Positions 45,940 through 55,401 of a stretch of 64,000 bases of DNA are shown piece after piece. The notes under the pieces were generated by a model. The model had not been told where the DNA came from. It made no database searches and saw nothing but the letters and a program-made list of their open reading frames with translations. The stretch lies in contig NZ_JACIDH010000002.1 in the NCBI RefSeq assembly GCF_014196255.1, forward strand, positions 340,189 to 404,188. Reading direction: 5' to 3'. This DNA is from Sphingomonas pseudosanguinis (GTDB lineage Bacteria; Pseudomonadota; Alphaproteobacteria; Sphingomonadales; Sphingomonadaceae). A program made the position numbers and the translations under genes. Each line of letters begins with the position of its first letter. Position 1 is the first letter of the stretch.

Positions 45940-48900
45940 GGGCCGGGCCCTCCGCATCGTCGGTTCGGTGATGGGCATCGCCCGCCTCACGTTCACGCGC
46001 TTCCTCCTCGGCATCCTCGGCCGCATGATTGTTCTCGCGCGCCAGCCACTTCTTGGCGGCGATATAGAAGACCGGGGTGAAGAAGATGCCGAACGCAGTG
46101 GCGGCGATCATGCCGCCCATCACGCCCGTACCCACCGCACGACGGCTCGCCGCGCCCGCACCGCTGGCGATGAACAGCGGCACCATGCCCAGGATGAAGG
46201 CTAGGCTGGTCATCAGGATCGGGCGCAGACGCTGCCGTGCCGCCTCGACCGTCGCCTCGAACGGCGTGCGGCCGGCCTGCTGGTCCTCGATCGCGAACTC
46301 GACGATCAGGATCGCGTTCTTCGCCGCCAGACCGATGATGGTGATCAATCCGACGTTGAAATACACGTCCTGCGAGAAGCCGCGCAGGATGGTCAGCAAC
46401 ACCGCGCCGAGCACGCCGAACGGCACCACCAGCAACACCGCCAGCGGGATCGCCCAGCTTTCGTAGAGCGCGGCCAGCAACAGGAAGACGACGATCAGCG
46501 ACAGGCCAAGCAAAAGCCCGATCTGGCCACCCGCCTGCTTCTCCTCGAACGCGGTGCCGGTCCATTCGAAGCTCATGCCCGCCGGCATCACCTCACGGGC
46601 GATCTTCTCCATCTCGATCAGCGCGGTGCCGGTCGACTGGCCGGGCGCGGCCATGCCCGAGACGGTCAGCGACGGATAGCCGTTATAGCGCTCCAGCTGC
46701 TGCGGCCCGTTCTGCCAGCGCACCTTCGTGAAGGCCGAGAAGGGCACCATATTGCCCTGCTGGTTGCGCACGCGCAGCCCCAGCACGTCCTCGGGCGACA
46801 TGCGCTGCGGCGCATCGGCCTGAAGATAGACGCGCAACACATTGCCTTCGCGGACGAAGTCGTTGGCATAAGCCGAGCCGAAGGCGATCGACAGCGTCTG
46901 GTTCACATCGGCGATCTGGAGGCCCAGCGCCCGCGCCTGGATGCGGTCGATATCGACATAGAGCTGCGGCGCCGGTCCCAGACCTTCGGGGCGAACGCCC
47001 ATCAGTGCCTTGTTCTGCGAGGCCTTGGCCAGGATCGCACCCTGCGCCTGTTGCAGCGCGGCGGCACCCAGCCCTGAGCGATCCTCGATCTTCATCGAGA
47101 AGCCGGTCGCGTTGCCCAGCGCCTGGATCGGCGGCGGGTCGAGCGCGAAGATGGTCGCCTCCGGGATCGACTGGACGAAGCCCATCGTCTTGCCGACCAG
47201 CGTGGTCGAATTGTTCTCGACGCCCTTGCGCTCCTCCCACGGCTTCAGGTTGACGAACGAGATACCCGCCGCCTGACCCTGGCCGAAGAAGTTGAAGCCC
47301 GCGACCGACACGATGTCGGACACCTGCGGCTGGGCGTGGAGGAACTTTTCGACCTTGGTGATCGCCTCGCCCGTCCGCTCCAGCGTCGCGCCGGGGGCGG
47401 CGTCGTAGGACACGAAGATATAGCCCTGGTCCTCGGTCGGCAGGAAGCCGCCGGGCACGCGGGTGAACAGCAACCCGGTGATGACGACGACGACGGCGAA
47501 CACCGCCAGCCAGCGTACCGGCCGCGACATCATCCGCTTCACGCCGCCAGTATATTTCTCCGTCCCCCGGCCGAACTTGTCGTTGAACCAGTTGAAGAAA
47601 CGCTGCGGCAGGCCGCGCACGCCGGGCTTCGGCTCGGGCCGGTCCTCCAGATGCGCGTCCTCCTGCTTCAACAGCGTGGCGCACAGCGCCGGCGTCAGCG
47701 TCAGGGCGAGCAGCGCCGAGAAGAAGATCGACACGGCCAGCGTCACCGAGAACTGGCGATAGATGCCCCCCGTGGAGCCGGGGAAGAAGGCCATCGGGAT
47801 GAACACCGCGACCAGCACCAGCGTGATGCCGATGATCGCGCCGGTGATCTGCCCCATCGCCTTCACGGTCGCGCGGCGGGGGCTGAGCCCCTCCTCCGAC
47901 ATGATGCGCTCGACATTCTCGACGACGACGATCGCGTCGTCGACCAGGATGCCGATCGCCACCACCATGCCGAACAGCGACAGCGTGTTGATCGAGAAGC
48001 CGAAGGCCAGCAGGCCGATACAAGCGCCCCCCAAGGCGATCGGCACGACGATCGCGGGGATCAGCGTGGCGCGCCAGTTCTGGAGGAACAGGAACATCAC
48101 CAGGAAGACCAGGATCATCGCCTCGACCAGCGTGTGGATCACGCTGTCGACCGAGGCGGTGATAAACGGCGTCGTGGTGAACGGCACGCTCCAGGTCACA
48201 TCGGCCGGGAAGCTCGACTCCAGCGCCTTCATCCGTGCCGACACGGCGTCCGCCGTCGCCAGCGCGTTCGCGCCGCTCGCCAGCTGAACGGCCAGACCCA
48301 CGGTCTCCTTGCCGTTCAGGGTCAGGCGGAAGCCGTAATTGTCCTTGCCCAGCTCGACCCGCGCGACATCGCCCAGTCGGATCGCCGAGCCGTCGGGATT
48401 GGCGCGGATGATGATCTGGCGGAACTGTTCGGGCGTGGCGAAGCGGTTCTGGGTGATGATCTGCGCGGTGAACTCGGCGGTGCGGGTCAACGGCTGTGCG
48501 CCGATTGAGCCACCGGCCACCTGGCTGTTCTGCTCCTGCACGGCGGCGAGCGCTTCCGAGGCGGACAGGCTGTACCCCGCCAGCTTCTGCGGATCGAGCC
48601 AGATGCGCATGGCATAGGGCGAGCCGAACAGCTGCACGTCGCCGACGCCATCGATACGGCGCAGTTCGTTGCGGATGTTGTTCTCGGCGAAGTTGCCCAT
48701 CTCGACCGGACTGGTCTTGCCGGTCTTCGAGCTGAGCGTGATGACTTCGAGGAAGCCCGCCGAGCCTTCGGTCACCTGGATGCCGAGCGCGCGGACCTCC
48801 TGCGGCAGGCGCGGTTCGGCGCGGCTGAGGCGATCCTGGATCTGGGTACGCGCGACATCCAGATCGGTGCCGGGCTTGAAGGTGACGGTGATCTGCGCGG

Positions 48901-49159
48901 TGCCGTTCGAGCGGCTGGTCGACGCCATGTAGAGGAAATTGTCGACGCCGTTCAGTTCCTTCTCGATGACCGCGGTCACCGAACGGTCCATCACCTCGGC
49001 ATCGGCGCCATTATAGCTGATCGCGAGGTTCAGCGAGGGCGGCGCGACCGAGGGATAGCTCTCGATCGGCAGCAGGCGGAGCGCGATCACGCCGAACAGG
49101 GCGATGAAGAGCGCGATCACCCAGGCGAAGACCGGGTGATAGACGAAGAAGCGGTTCAT
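45932..49159 (-). CDS. RND multidrug efflux pump, HAE1 family (AcrB/MexB type)
   Basis: Inner-membrane proton/drug antiporter of 1075 residues, typical for the family. The N-terminus is NRFFVYHPVFAWVIALFI. The proton-relay aspartate pair lies in GILVDDAIVVVENVERI of transmembrane helix 4, and GLAAKNAILIVEFA is in helix 10. The periplasmic loops carry the usual porter and docking sequences (YNGADAEVMDRSV, PGGFLPTEDQGYIF). It is the middle gene of the adaptor-pump-channel operon. Substrates are not predictable from sequence. Confidence 0.96.
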   Translation of the reverse strand: MNRFFVYHPVFAWVIALFIALFGVIALRLLPIESYPSVAPPSLNLAISYNGADAEVMDRSVTAVIEKELNGVDNFLYMASTSRSNGTAQITVTFKPGTDLDVARTQIQDRLSRAEPRLPQEVRALGIQVTEGSAGFLEVITLSSKTGKTSPVEMGNFAENNIRNELRRIDGVGDVQLFGSPYAMRIWLDPQKLAGYSLSASEALAAVQEQNSQVAGGSIGAQPLTRTAEFTAQIITQNRFATPEQFRQIIIRANPDGSAIRLGDVARVELGKDNYGFRLTLNGKETVGLAVQLASGANALATADAVSARMKALESSFPADVTWSVPFTTTPFITASVDSVIHTLVEAMILVFLVMFLFLQNWRATLIPAIVVPIALGGACIGLLAFGFSINTLSLFGMVVAIGILVDDAIVVVENVERIMSEEGLSPRRATVKAMGQITGAIIGITLVLVAVFIPMAFFPGSTGGIYRQFSVTLAVSIFFSALLALTLTPALCATLLKQEDAHLEDRPEPKPGVRGLPQRFFNWFNDKFGRGTEKYTGGVKRMMSRPVRWLAVFAVVVVITGLLFTRVPGGFLPTEDQGYIFVSYDAAPGATLERTGEAITKVEKFLHAQPQVSDIVSVAGFNFFGQGQAAGISFVNLKPWEERKGVENNSTTLVGKTMGFVQSIPEATIFALDPPPIQALGNATGFSMKIEDRSGLGAAALQQAQGAILAKASQNKALMGVRPEGLGPAPQLYVDIDRIQARALGLQIADVNQTLSIAFGSAYANDFVREGNVLRVYLQADAPQRMSPEDVLGLRVRNQQGNMVPFSAFTKVRWQNGPQQLERYNGYPSLTVSGMAAPGQSTGTALIEMEKIAREVMPAGMSFEWTGTAFEEKQAGGQIGLLLGLSLIVVFLLLAALYESWAIPLAVLLVVPFGVLGAVLLTILRGFSQDVYFNVGLITIIGLAAKNAILIVEFAIEDQQAGRTPFEATVEAARQRLRPILMTSLAFILGMVPLFIASGAGAASRRAVGTGVMGGMIAATAFGIFFTPVFYIAAKKWLARENNHAAEDAEEEAREREAGDAHHRTDDAEGPAHA

Positions 49160-49178
49160 GTGATGCGTTCCCCGGCGA

Positions 49179-50402
49179 TCAGCGACCAGCGGCGGGCTGT
49201 CCGCCCGGCTGGCCCTGCGCCTGTTGCCCATTGGCGGGTGCGCCGCCCTGGTTCGGCGCCTGCACGCGGACCTTTTGGCCCGGCTGCACCTTCTGCCAAC
49301 CCTCGGTCACGACCTTCTCGCCGGGCTTCAGCCCCGACAGGACGACCCAGTTGCTGCCAACCTGTCCGCCCAGCGTGATCGGCCGCGCCTGGACCGTGCC
49401 CGATCCATCGACGACCATCACCGAGGCGGCCTGATTGCTCAGCTGGACCGCGCGCTGCGGCACCGAGATGCCGTTGCGGATGGTGCCCGCCGTCACATGC
49501 GCGCGGACGAACTGGCCCGGCAACAGCGCGCGATTGGCGTTCGGGAAGCGCGCGCGAAGCTGCTGGCTGCCCGTCGTCGGATCGACCGTCTGGCCGGCGA
49601 AATCGATCTGCCCGGTCGGCCCATATTCGGTCCCGTCTTCCAGCGTCAGCCGCACGGTGATCTGCGACAGGTTGGGCAGCGCCAGACCGCCCGAGCGCGC
49701 CTGGTTGATCAGTTCGCTGAGCGCCGCATTGGACTGGGTGAAGACGGCGTAGATGGGCGACATCTGGTCGACCTGGGTCAGCGGCGTCGCCTGAGTCGCG
49801 CTGACCAGCGCGCCCTCGGTCACCTGCGCGCGGCCGACACGGCCGGCGATCGGCGCGCGGACGATGGTATAGCTCAGCTGCAACTGCGCCCGCGACAGCG
49901 CGGCGCGCGCGTCGGCCACGCTCGCATCCGCCTGGCGCAGCGTCGCCTGGGCCGCGTCGAACTCCTGCGCGCTGACCGCGCGTTCGGACACCAGCGGCTG
50001 GTAACGGCGCACGATCGAGGCCGCATTCACCCGTGCCGCCTGGGCCCGGGCCAGCGCGGCCTGGGCCTGCTGGACCTGCGCGCGATAGTCGCGCTGGTCG
50101 ATGCGGAACAGCGGCTGCCCCTCGGCGACGTCGGTGCCTTCGCGGTACAGGCGCGCCTCGACGATGCCGTCGGTCCGGGCGCGCACCTCGGCGGTGCGGA
50201 TCGCCTCGATCCGGCCGGGCAACTCGATGATGTTGGGCACCGCGGCACCCTGCACCGTGATGGCCGTCACCACGGGCGGCGGCGGGGCGGCCTGTTGCTG
50301 CTGCTCATTGCCCTGTCCGCACGCCGCCAGTGCGAGCGCCATCGCGAGCGACGACCCAGGAACGAAAAATTTGGCCACGCCGAGAAACTCCCTGAACCAC
50401 AT
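49179..50402 (-). CDS. RND efflux periplasmic adaptor (membrane fusion protein)
   Basis: A 407-residue adaptor of the AcrA/MexA type. The signal has a lipobox-like LAAC (Cys near 28). Then follow a barrel-sandwich half (LPGRIEAIRTAEVRARTDGIV), a coiled-coil hairpin (about 110-175), and a beta-barrel domain (RAPIAGRVGRAQVTEGALV). The C-terminus is an unusual Gln/Gly/Pro/Ala-rich tail. First gene of the operon, 19 bases before the pump. The divergent TetR gene is the probable repressor. Confidence 0.94.
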   Translation of the reverse strand: MWFREFLGVAKFFVPGSSLAMALALAACGQGNEQQQQAAPPPPVVTAITVQGAAVPNIIELPGRIEAIRTAEVRARTDGIVEARLYREGTDVAEGQPLFRIDQRDYRAQVQQAQAALARAQAARVNAASIVRRYQPLVSERAVSAQEFDAAQATLRQADASVADARAALSRAQLQLSYTIVRAPIAGRVGRAQVTEGALVSATQATPLTQVDQMSPIYAVFTQSNAALSELINQARSGGLALPNLSQITVRLTLEDGTEYGPTGQIDFAGQTVDPTTGSQQLRARFPNANRALLPGQFVRAHVTAGTIRNGISVPQRAVQLSNQAASVMVVDGSGTVQARPITLGGQVGSNWVVLSGLKPGEKVVTEGWQKVQPGQKVRVQAPNQGGAPANGQQAQGQPGGQPAAGR

Positions 50403-50459
50403 GACGTTTGAGTCATTGAGTTTCCCCTCTACCTCGCACCCGCAGAAAAGCAACGCGCT

Positions 50460-50478
50460 GGTGCAATTAAATTTGACC
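50460..50478. promoter_or_regulatory. Candidate operator of the efflux-operon TetR regulator
   Basis: A 19-base imperfect palindrome of form GGTnnAATTnAATTnnACC, seven of nine pairs complementary, lies 29 bases before the tetR ATG and about 57 bases before the adaptor gene. Size and position fit a TetR dimer site. Confidence 0.45.
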
Positions 50479-50507
50479 TCCTGCCTTACAGGCCGCAAAG
50501 GGGACGC

Positions 50508-51140
50508 ATGGCGACCATCAAGAGAAGCGCAGGGCGTCCCACGCGGGAGCAGGCGCAACATATTGACGACATCATTCTATCGGGTGCGCGCGAAGCCTTT
50601 TGCCGGCGCGGCATCGAGGGCACCTCGATGGAGGAATTGGCGCTATCTGTAGGGGTTAGCAAGCATACCATCTATCGCCGCTACACCGGCAAGATGGCCC
50701 TGCTGGACGCGGTCGTCACCCGCGACCTCGATCGCCTGCGCCAGGCGATGGATGAGGACGGCACGGGGCACAGCCCGTTGGAAAGACTCCGTTTTGCCGC
50801 CCGCCGCTTTTTCCTGTTCTGCGTCGAGCCCGATTCGGTCCGATTCATGGCGTTCATGACATCCGAGTCCGTTTTCTCCGAAGAACTCCGCCAGCGATTC
50901 GCGACGTGGGACCGGGTATTGTGCGATCCGATCGTCGCCTGCGTCCGCGCGGCGCAGAATGCGGGCGAGCTGCGCGGCGACGAACCGGCGCAGAGCCTGT
51001 TCAATCTCCTCGCCGACATGCTCGATGGTCCCAGCCGCCGGTTGCAGTTCGATCTGCCCGACCCCTTTGGCGGATTAGACGCCGACAGTTTCTTCGAGCA
51101 TCGCTGGTCCGTCTTCCTGAAGGTCGCCACCGCACGGTGA
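50508..51140 (+). CDS. TetR-family transcriptional regulator
   Basis: A 210-residue regulator with an N-terminal TetR helix-turn-helix (about 17-62, including GIEGTSMEELALSVGVSKHTIYRRY) and an AcrR-type C-terminal ligand domain (TetR_C_7-like, LERLRFAARRFFLF). It is divergent from the RND operon and is probably its local repressor, in the same layout as AcrR/acrAB. The palindrome at 50460-50478 is a plausible binding site for both directions. Confidence 0.93.
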   Translation: MATIKRSAGRPTREQAQHIDDIILSGAREAFCRRGIEGTSMEELALSVGVSKHTIYRRYTGKMALLDAVVTRDLDRLRQAMDEDGTGHSPLERLRFAARRFFLFCVEPDSVRFMAFMTSESVFSEELRQRFATWDRVLCDPIVACVRAAQNAGELRGDEPAQSLFNLLADMLDGPSRRLQFDLPDPFGGLDADSFFEHRWSVFLKVATAR

Positions 51141-51177
51141 GGCGGAACGGGACGGGAGAGCAGACGTTGGCGTGGCG

Positions 51178-52293
51178 ATGTCCGATGACCAGCTGATCTT
51201 CCGCCCCGACGATGTCGATCTCACCCGATCGCCGCTGCGCCGGGGTATCGCCGAACCCACATTCGTCCTCGGCGCCTTCAATCCCGGCATGACCCGACTG
51301 CCCAGCGGCAATCTGTTGCTGATGGTCCGCGTCGCCGAAGCGCTGTCGCAGCCCATCGATGGGGATCATGTCCGCGCGATCCGGTGGGAGGACGGGACCT
51401 ATGTCCTCGACCGCTATCCGGTCGATCAGGTCGACATGACCGATCCTCGCCAGTTCGCCATTCGGGGCGCGGCGCATCGTATCCTCGCCCTCACCTCGCT
51501 GTCCTGGCTTTTGCCGGTCGAACTCTCCCCCGATGGCGCAAAGATCGTCGCGGTGTATTACGACAAGGCGATCGAGCCGGCGGCCAGCTGGCAGGATTAC
51601 GGTGTCGAGGACGCACGGATCAGCCGGATCGGCGACCGCTGGTACATGACGACCTGTTCCGTATCGGCCGAGCGGCACTCCACCACGCTGCACATCTCGG
51701 ACAATGGCCTCGACTATCGGCTCGCCGGGATCATCCTCGACCATCAGAACAAGGACATGCTGTTCTTCGAGGGGCTGGTCGACGGGCGCTTCATGGCGCT
51801 GACCCGGCCCTTGGGCGAGGTCTATTTCGCCTATCCGTCCAATAGCCCCTTTGTCGGCGGCCCCTCGATCAATTTCGCGACCTCGCCCGATAGCCTGCAC
51901 TGGAAACCGTTGGAAGCGCCCGGCATCCGCGCGCGCAAAGCATCGACCTCGGCGATGAAGGTCGGGGGCGGCACGCCGCCGATCCTGACGGACCAAGGCT
52001 GGCTGACCCTCTATCACGGGGTCGAACGGCGCGACGCCGTGGGCATCTATCGCAGTTTCTGGGCGCTGTTCGATGCGAAGGACCCGACCAAGATCCTTCG
52101 CATTGAGGACGACGCCGCGATATTGGAGGCCGATCCGTCGCTTACTGCACCGATCGCGCATCAAATGTATCTGCCGACCCCCGTGGTCTTCTCGACCGGC
52201 ATCGTCGATCAGGGTGACCATTATCTGGTCGCCAGCGGCGAGGCCGATCTGGCCTGTCGCATGACCCGCATCGCCAAGGAGCGCTTTCGGTGA
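51178..52293 (+). CDS. Glycoside hydrolase family 130 protein (mannoside phosphorylase-like)
   Basis: A 371-residue five-bladed beta-propeller protein of GH130, a family of inverting phosphorylases and hydrolases acting mostly on beta-mannosides. Visible features are EPTFVLGAFNPGMTRL, DYGVEDARIS (the conserved acidic EDxR site), and a phosphate-loop-like HGVERRDAVGIYR. The exact linkage is not predictable. I chose ATG 51178; a GTG two codons upstream is also possible. Its stop overlaps the GTG of the following GH13 gene. Confidence 0.85.
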   Translation: MSDDQLIFRPDDVDLTRSPLRRGIAEPTFVLGAFNPGMTRLPSGNLLLMVRVAEALSQPIDGDHVRAIRWEDGTYVLDRYPVDQVDMTDPRQFAIRGAAHRILALTSLSWLLPVELSPDGAKIVAVYYDKAIEPAASWQDYGVEDARISRIGDRWYMTTCSVSAERHSTTLHISDNGLDYRLAGIILDHQNKDMLFFEGLVDGRFMALTRPLGEVYFAYPSNSPFVGGPSINFATSPDSLHWKPLEAPGIRARKASTSAMKVGGGTPPILTDQGWLTLYHGVERRDAVGIYRSFWALFDAKDPTKILRIEDDAAILEADPSLTAPIAHQMYLPTPVVFSTGIVDQGDHYLVASGEADLACRMTRIAKERFR

Positions 52294-53885
52294 GCGTCAG
52301 GCCCTGGTGGCAATCGGCCGTCCTCTATCATATCTATCCGTGGTCGTTTCAGGATAGCGATGGCGACGGCATAGGCGATCTGCGCGGGATCGAGGCACGT
52401 CTCGACTATCTCGTCGATCTGGGCATCGATGCCATCTGGTTATCGCCCATTTTTCCTTCACCTATGGCCGATTTTGGTTATGATGTGGCGGATTATTGCG
52501 GCATCGATCCTCGGTTCGGAACGCTGGCCGATTTCGACTCCCTCCTCGCGTCGGCGCATGCGCGCGGGTTGAAGCTGCTCCTCGACTTCGTGCCCAATCA
52601 CAGCTCGGACCAGCATCCCTGGTTTGTCGAAAGCCGGTCGTCGCGCGACAATCCGAAGCGCGACTGGTATATCTGGCGCGACCCCGCGGCGGATGGCGGA
52701 CCGCCCAACAACTGGATCAGCGACTTTGGCGGGCTGGCCTGGACCTATGACGCGGCAAGCGGCCAATATTATTCCCATGCCTTCCTGAAGGAGCAGCCCG
52801 ATCTCAACTGGCGCAATCCGGAGGTGCGGGCGGCGATGCTCGACGTCCTGCGCTTCTGGCTCGCGCGCGGAGTCGATGGGTTTCGGATCGATGTGTTGTG
52901 GCACATCGTCAAGCACGCCGATTTCCCCGACAATCCGCTGAACCCCGATTGGGACCCCGCCACCGGCGAGATGCACCGGGTCTTCCAGCTCCATTCGACC
53001 GACCAGCCCGAGGTGCATGACATTGCGGCCGACATGCGGGCCATTGCCGATGCCTTTGGCCGAGAGGGTGACCAGCGCGTTCTGATCGGAGAGATTTACC
53101 TGCCGGTCGAGCGTCTTATGCGCTATTATGGCCTGGCGGGCGAAGGTGTGCACCTGCCCTTCAATTTCCAGCTAATCGACGCCCCCTGGCATGCGCGCGA
53201 GCTGGCACGGATGATCACGGACTATGAGGCGGCCTTGCCCGAAGGCGGCTGGCCGAATTGGGTGCTGGGCAATCACGATCGTCCGCGCAGCGCGACCAAG
53301 CGCGGAGCGGCACAGGCGCGTGTCGCGGCCATGCTGCTCCTCACGCTACGCGGGACGCCGACGCTGTATTATGGTGACGAGCTGGGGATGGAGAACGGCG
53401 TCATCCCCCCGGACCGCGTTCGCGATCCCCGCGAATTGCGCGAGCCGGGTCTCGGGCTCGGCCGGGACCCCGTGCGCACCCCCATGCCATGGGATGACAG
53501 TGCGCAAGCGGGCTTCACGCAAGGCGAGCCTTGGTTGCCGCTTGGTGACGGTTGGCAAACGCGCAACGTCGCCGCCGAGCGCGATGACCCCCATTCGATG
53601 CTGACGCTGCACCGGACACTCCTGAACCTGCGGCGCTCGACGCCGGCGCTGGCGACCGGCAAGATCCGGTTGATCGAGGCCGAGGGTGACGTCCTGGCCT
53701 ATGAGCGGGAACAGGACGGAGATCGCATCATCGTTGCACTCAACCTGGGGGCCCGCCCCGCCCCGGTCGATCTGCCGATGGCGCGTCCCATCCTTTCCAC
53801 GCTGCCAGGCCCGCTGATCGAGACCGCGCCCTCCATTCTGCGCCCCGATGAGGGGCTGATCCTGAAAGTCGACGCCAAGCCATGA
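52290..53885 (+). CDS. GH13 alpha-glucosidase-like enzyme
   Basis: A 531-residue alpha-amylase superfamily enzyme, closest in pattern to oligo-1,6-glucosidase/alpha-glucosidase. The N-terminus has VLYHIYPWSFQDSDGDGIGDL with the calcium loop. Catalytic residues are Asp201 (GFRIDVLWH), Glu268 (LIGEIY) and Asp330 (LGNHDRPR). The conserved region I is DFVPNHSSDQHPWF. No signal peptide, so it acts in the cytosol. It starts at GTG within the stop of the GH130 gene, and its stop overlaps the glycosyltransferase ATG. Confidence 0.92.
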   Translation: MSVRPWWQSAVLYHIYPWSFQDSDGDGIGDLRGIEARLDYLVDLGIDAIWLSPIFPSPMADFGYDVADYCGIDPRFGTLADFDSLLASAHARGLKLLLDFVPNHSSDQHPWFVESRSSRDNPKRDWYIWRDPAADGGPPNNWISDFGGLAWTYDAASGQYYSHAFLKEQPDLNWRNPEVRAAMLDVLRFWLARGVDGFRIDVLWHIVKHADFPDNPLNPDWDPATGEMHRVFQLHSTDQPEVHDIAADMRAIADAFGREGDQRVLIGEIYLPVERLMRYYGLAGEGVHLPFNFQLIDAPWHARELARMITDYEAALPEGGWPNWVLGNHDRPRSATKRGAAQARVAAMLLLTLRGTPTLYYGDELGMENGVIPPDRVRDPRELREPGLGLGRDPVRTPMPWDDSAQAGFTQGEPWLPLGDGWQTRNVAAERDDPHSMLTLHRTLLNLRRSTPALATGKIRLIEAEGDVLAYEREQDGDRIIVALNLGARPAPVDLPMARPILSTLPGPLIETAPSILRPDEGLILKVDAKP

Positions 53886-54889
53886 AAATCGCGATGATCG
53901 CCCCGATCGCATGGCGCACGCCGCCGCGTGCCTATGGCCCCTGGGAACTGGTCACCAGTCTGTTGACCGAGGCGCTGGTCGCGCGTGGCGTCGACGTCAC
54001 GCTGTTCGCCACGCAGGACAGCATCACGCAAGCCACACTCGCCGGTCCGGTGCCTGCCGCCTATTCGGAAGACCCGTCGGTCGATGCCAAGGTCTGGGAG
54101 ATGCGTCACCTCGCCACGGTGTTCGACCGGGCGGCGGAGTTCGACCTGATCCACAATCAGGCGGACTTCCCGGCGCATGCCTTTTCCCGGCTGGTCGATA
54201 CGCCGATGGTGACGACGATCCACGGCTTTTCCTCCAAGCGTATCATGCCGATGTACGAGCCCTATCAGGACCGCGTGCATTATGTCGCAATCTCCGACGC
54301 GGATCGTCACCCCCGCCTCCGCTATGCCGCGACCGTCCATCACGGCATCCCGATCGATGATTTTCCTTTCGATCCCGTGGGTCACGACGATCTTCTGTTC
54401 TTCGGTCGCATCCATCCCGACAAGGGTGCCGCCGAAGCGATCGCGGCGGCGAAGGCCAGCGGCCGTCGCCTGGTCATGGCCGGCATCGTCCAGGATCAGG
54501 GCTATTGGGAGCGGGAGGTCCGCCCGCATGTCGATGACGACCGCATCGTCTATCGCGGCCCCGTCGGCGGTGCCGCGCGGACCGCAACGCTGGGTCAGGC
54601 CCGCGCGCTGCTCCACCTCATCAACTTCGACGAGCCGTTCGGACTGTCGGTCGTCGAGGCCATGGCGTGCGGAACGCCGGTCATCGCCATTCGACGCGGG
54701 TCGATGCCCGAACTGATCGAGGATGGTGTGACCGGCTTTCTGGTCGACAATGTCGATGAGGCCATCGCCGCGATTGACCGGATCGACGAGATCGATCGCG
54801 CCGCCTGCCGTCGGGCCGCCGCGACCCGTTTCTCGGTCGATCGGATGGCGGACGAGTATCTGGCGCTCTACCGCTCGATCCTGGGCTGA
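53882..54889 (+). CDS. Glycosyltransferase family 4
   Basis: A 335-residue GT-B fold glycosyltransferase. The N-terminus MKIAMIAPIAWRTPPRAYGP begins the acceptor domain. The donor domain has FFGRIHPDKGAAEAI and the E-x7-E motif EPFGLSVVEAMACGTPVIA. Third gene of a coupled GH130-GH13-GT4 cassette. It could build a sugar that the two hydrolases break, or vice versa. The donor nucleotide sugar is unknown. Its 3' end overlaps the convergent marR gene by 22 bases. Confidence 0.9.
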   Translation: MKIAMIAPIAWRTPPRAYGPWELVTSLLTEALVARGVDVTLFATQDSITQATLAGPVPAAYSEDPSVDAKVWEMRHLATVFDRAAEFDLIHNQADFPAHAFSRLVDTPMVTTIHGFSSKRIMPMYEPYQDRVHYVAISDADRHPRLRYAATVHHGIPIDDFPFDPVGHDDLLFFGRIHPDKGAAEAIAAAKASGRRLVMAGIVQDQGYWEREVRPHVDDDRIVYRGPVGGAARTATLGQARALLHLINFDEPFGLSVVEAMACGTPVIAIRRGSMPELIEDGVTGFLVDNVDEAIAAIDRIDEIDRAACRRAAATRFSVDRMADEYLALYRSILG

Positions 54890-55338
54890 TCGCGCAGCGA
54901 CAGCGCGACGCTGTCGATCCGGCGCAGCATCGCGACGAAGACTTCCAGTTCCTCGGGGCGGAAGCCTTCGAACAATTGCCCCTCCAATTCCAAGGCCTTG
55001 GGCGAGACATCCGCGTAGAGTTCTCGCCCGGCATCGGTCAGCACCAGCAGATGTGAGCGCCGGTCGCCCTCATGCGCGGTGCGTGCCATCAAGCCGCGTC
55101 CGACCATCGCGATCGCCGCGCGCGATACCGTGACCTTGTCCATGCGGCTGCGCTCGCACACCGCCGACTGGGCGACCGCACCCTCCTCCGCGACGATCGC
55201 GATCAGCCGCCACTCCGGGATCGTGAGGCCGAACAGCTGCTGATAGGCACTGGCGATATGGTCGCTGACCAGGTTGGACGTGATCGACAGACGGTAAGGA
55301 AGAAAGGCATCAAGCCGCAATTCGCGAGATCGTAACAT
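54868..55338 (-). CDS. MarR-family regulator beside homogentisate genes
   Basis: A 156-residue winged-helix regulator. The DNA-binding core is about residues 40-105 (LTIPEWRLIAIVAEEGAVAQSAV, SRMDKVTVSRAA, EGDRRSHLLVLTDAGREL). It is divergent from hppD with about 63 bases between, and probably controls tyrosine catabolism, as related MarR proteins do for aromatic pathways. Confidence 0.9.
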   Translation of the reverse strand: MLRSRELRLDAFLPYRLSITSNLVSDHIASAYQQLFGLTIPEWRLIAIVAEEGAVAQSAVCERSRMDKVTVSRAAIAMVGRGLMARTAHEGDRRSHLLVLTDAGRELYADVSPKALELEGQLFEGFRPEELEVFVAMLRRIDSVALSLRDQPRIER

Positions 55339-55364
55339 TTGACACCAATTCTCCAGTCTGCGAT

Positions 55365-55375
55365 TTGGTTACCAA
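55365..55375. promoter_or_regulatory. Candidate MarR operator before hppD
   Basis: TTGGT-T-ACCAA is a perfect short palindrome in the divergent marR/hppD gap, 27 bases before the hppD ATG. A GTAAC at 55332 and GTTAC copies near it may form additional half sites. Confidence 0.4.
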
Positions 55376-55401
55376 CGTTACTGGATCAGGAGTTGGACGT
55401 C

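Noticed and set aside
51172..51177. GTG at 51172 as the start of the GH130 gene
   Set aside because: The ATG two codons later is the commoner codon and loses no conserved residue; either is possible, and the choice does not affect function.
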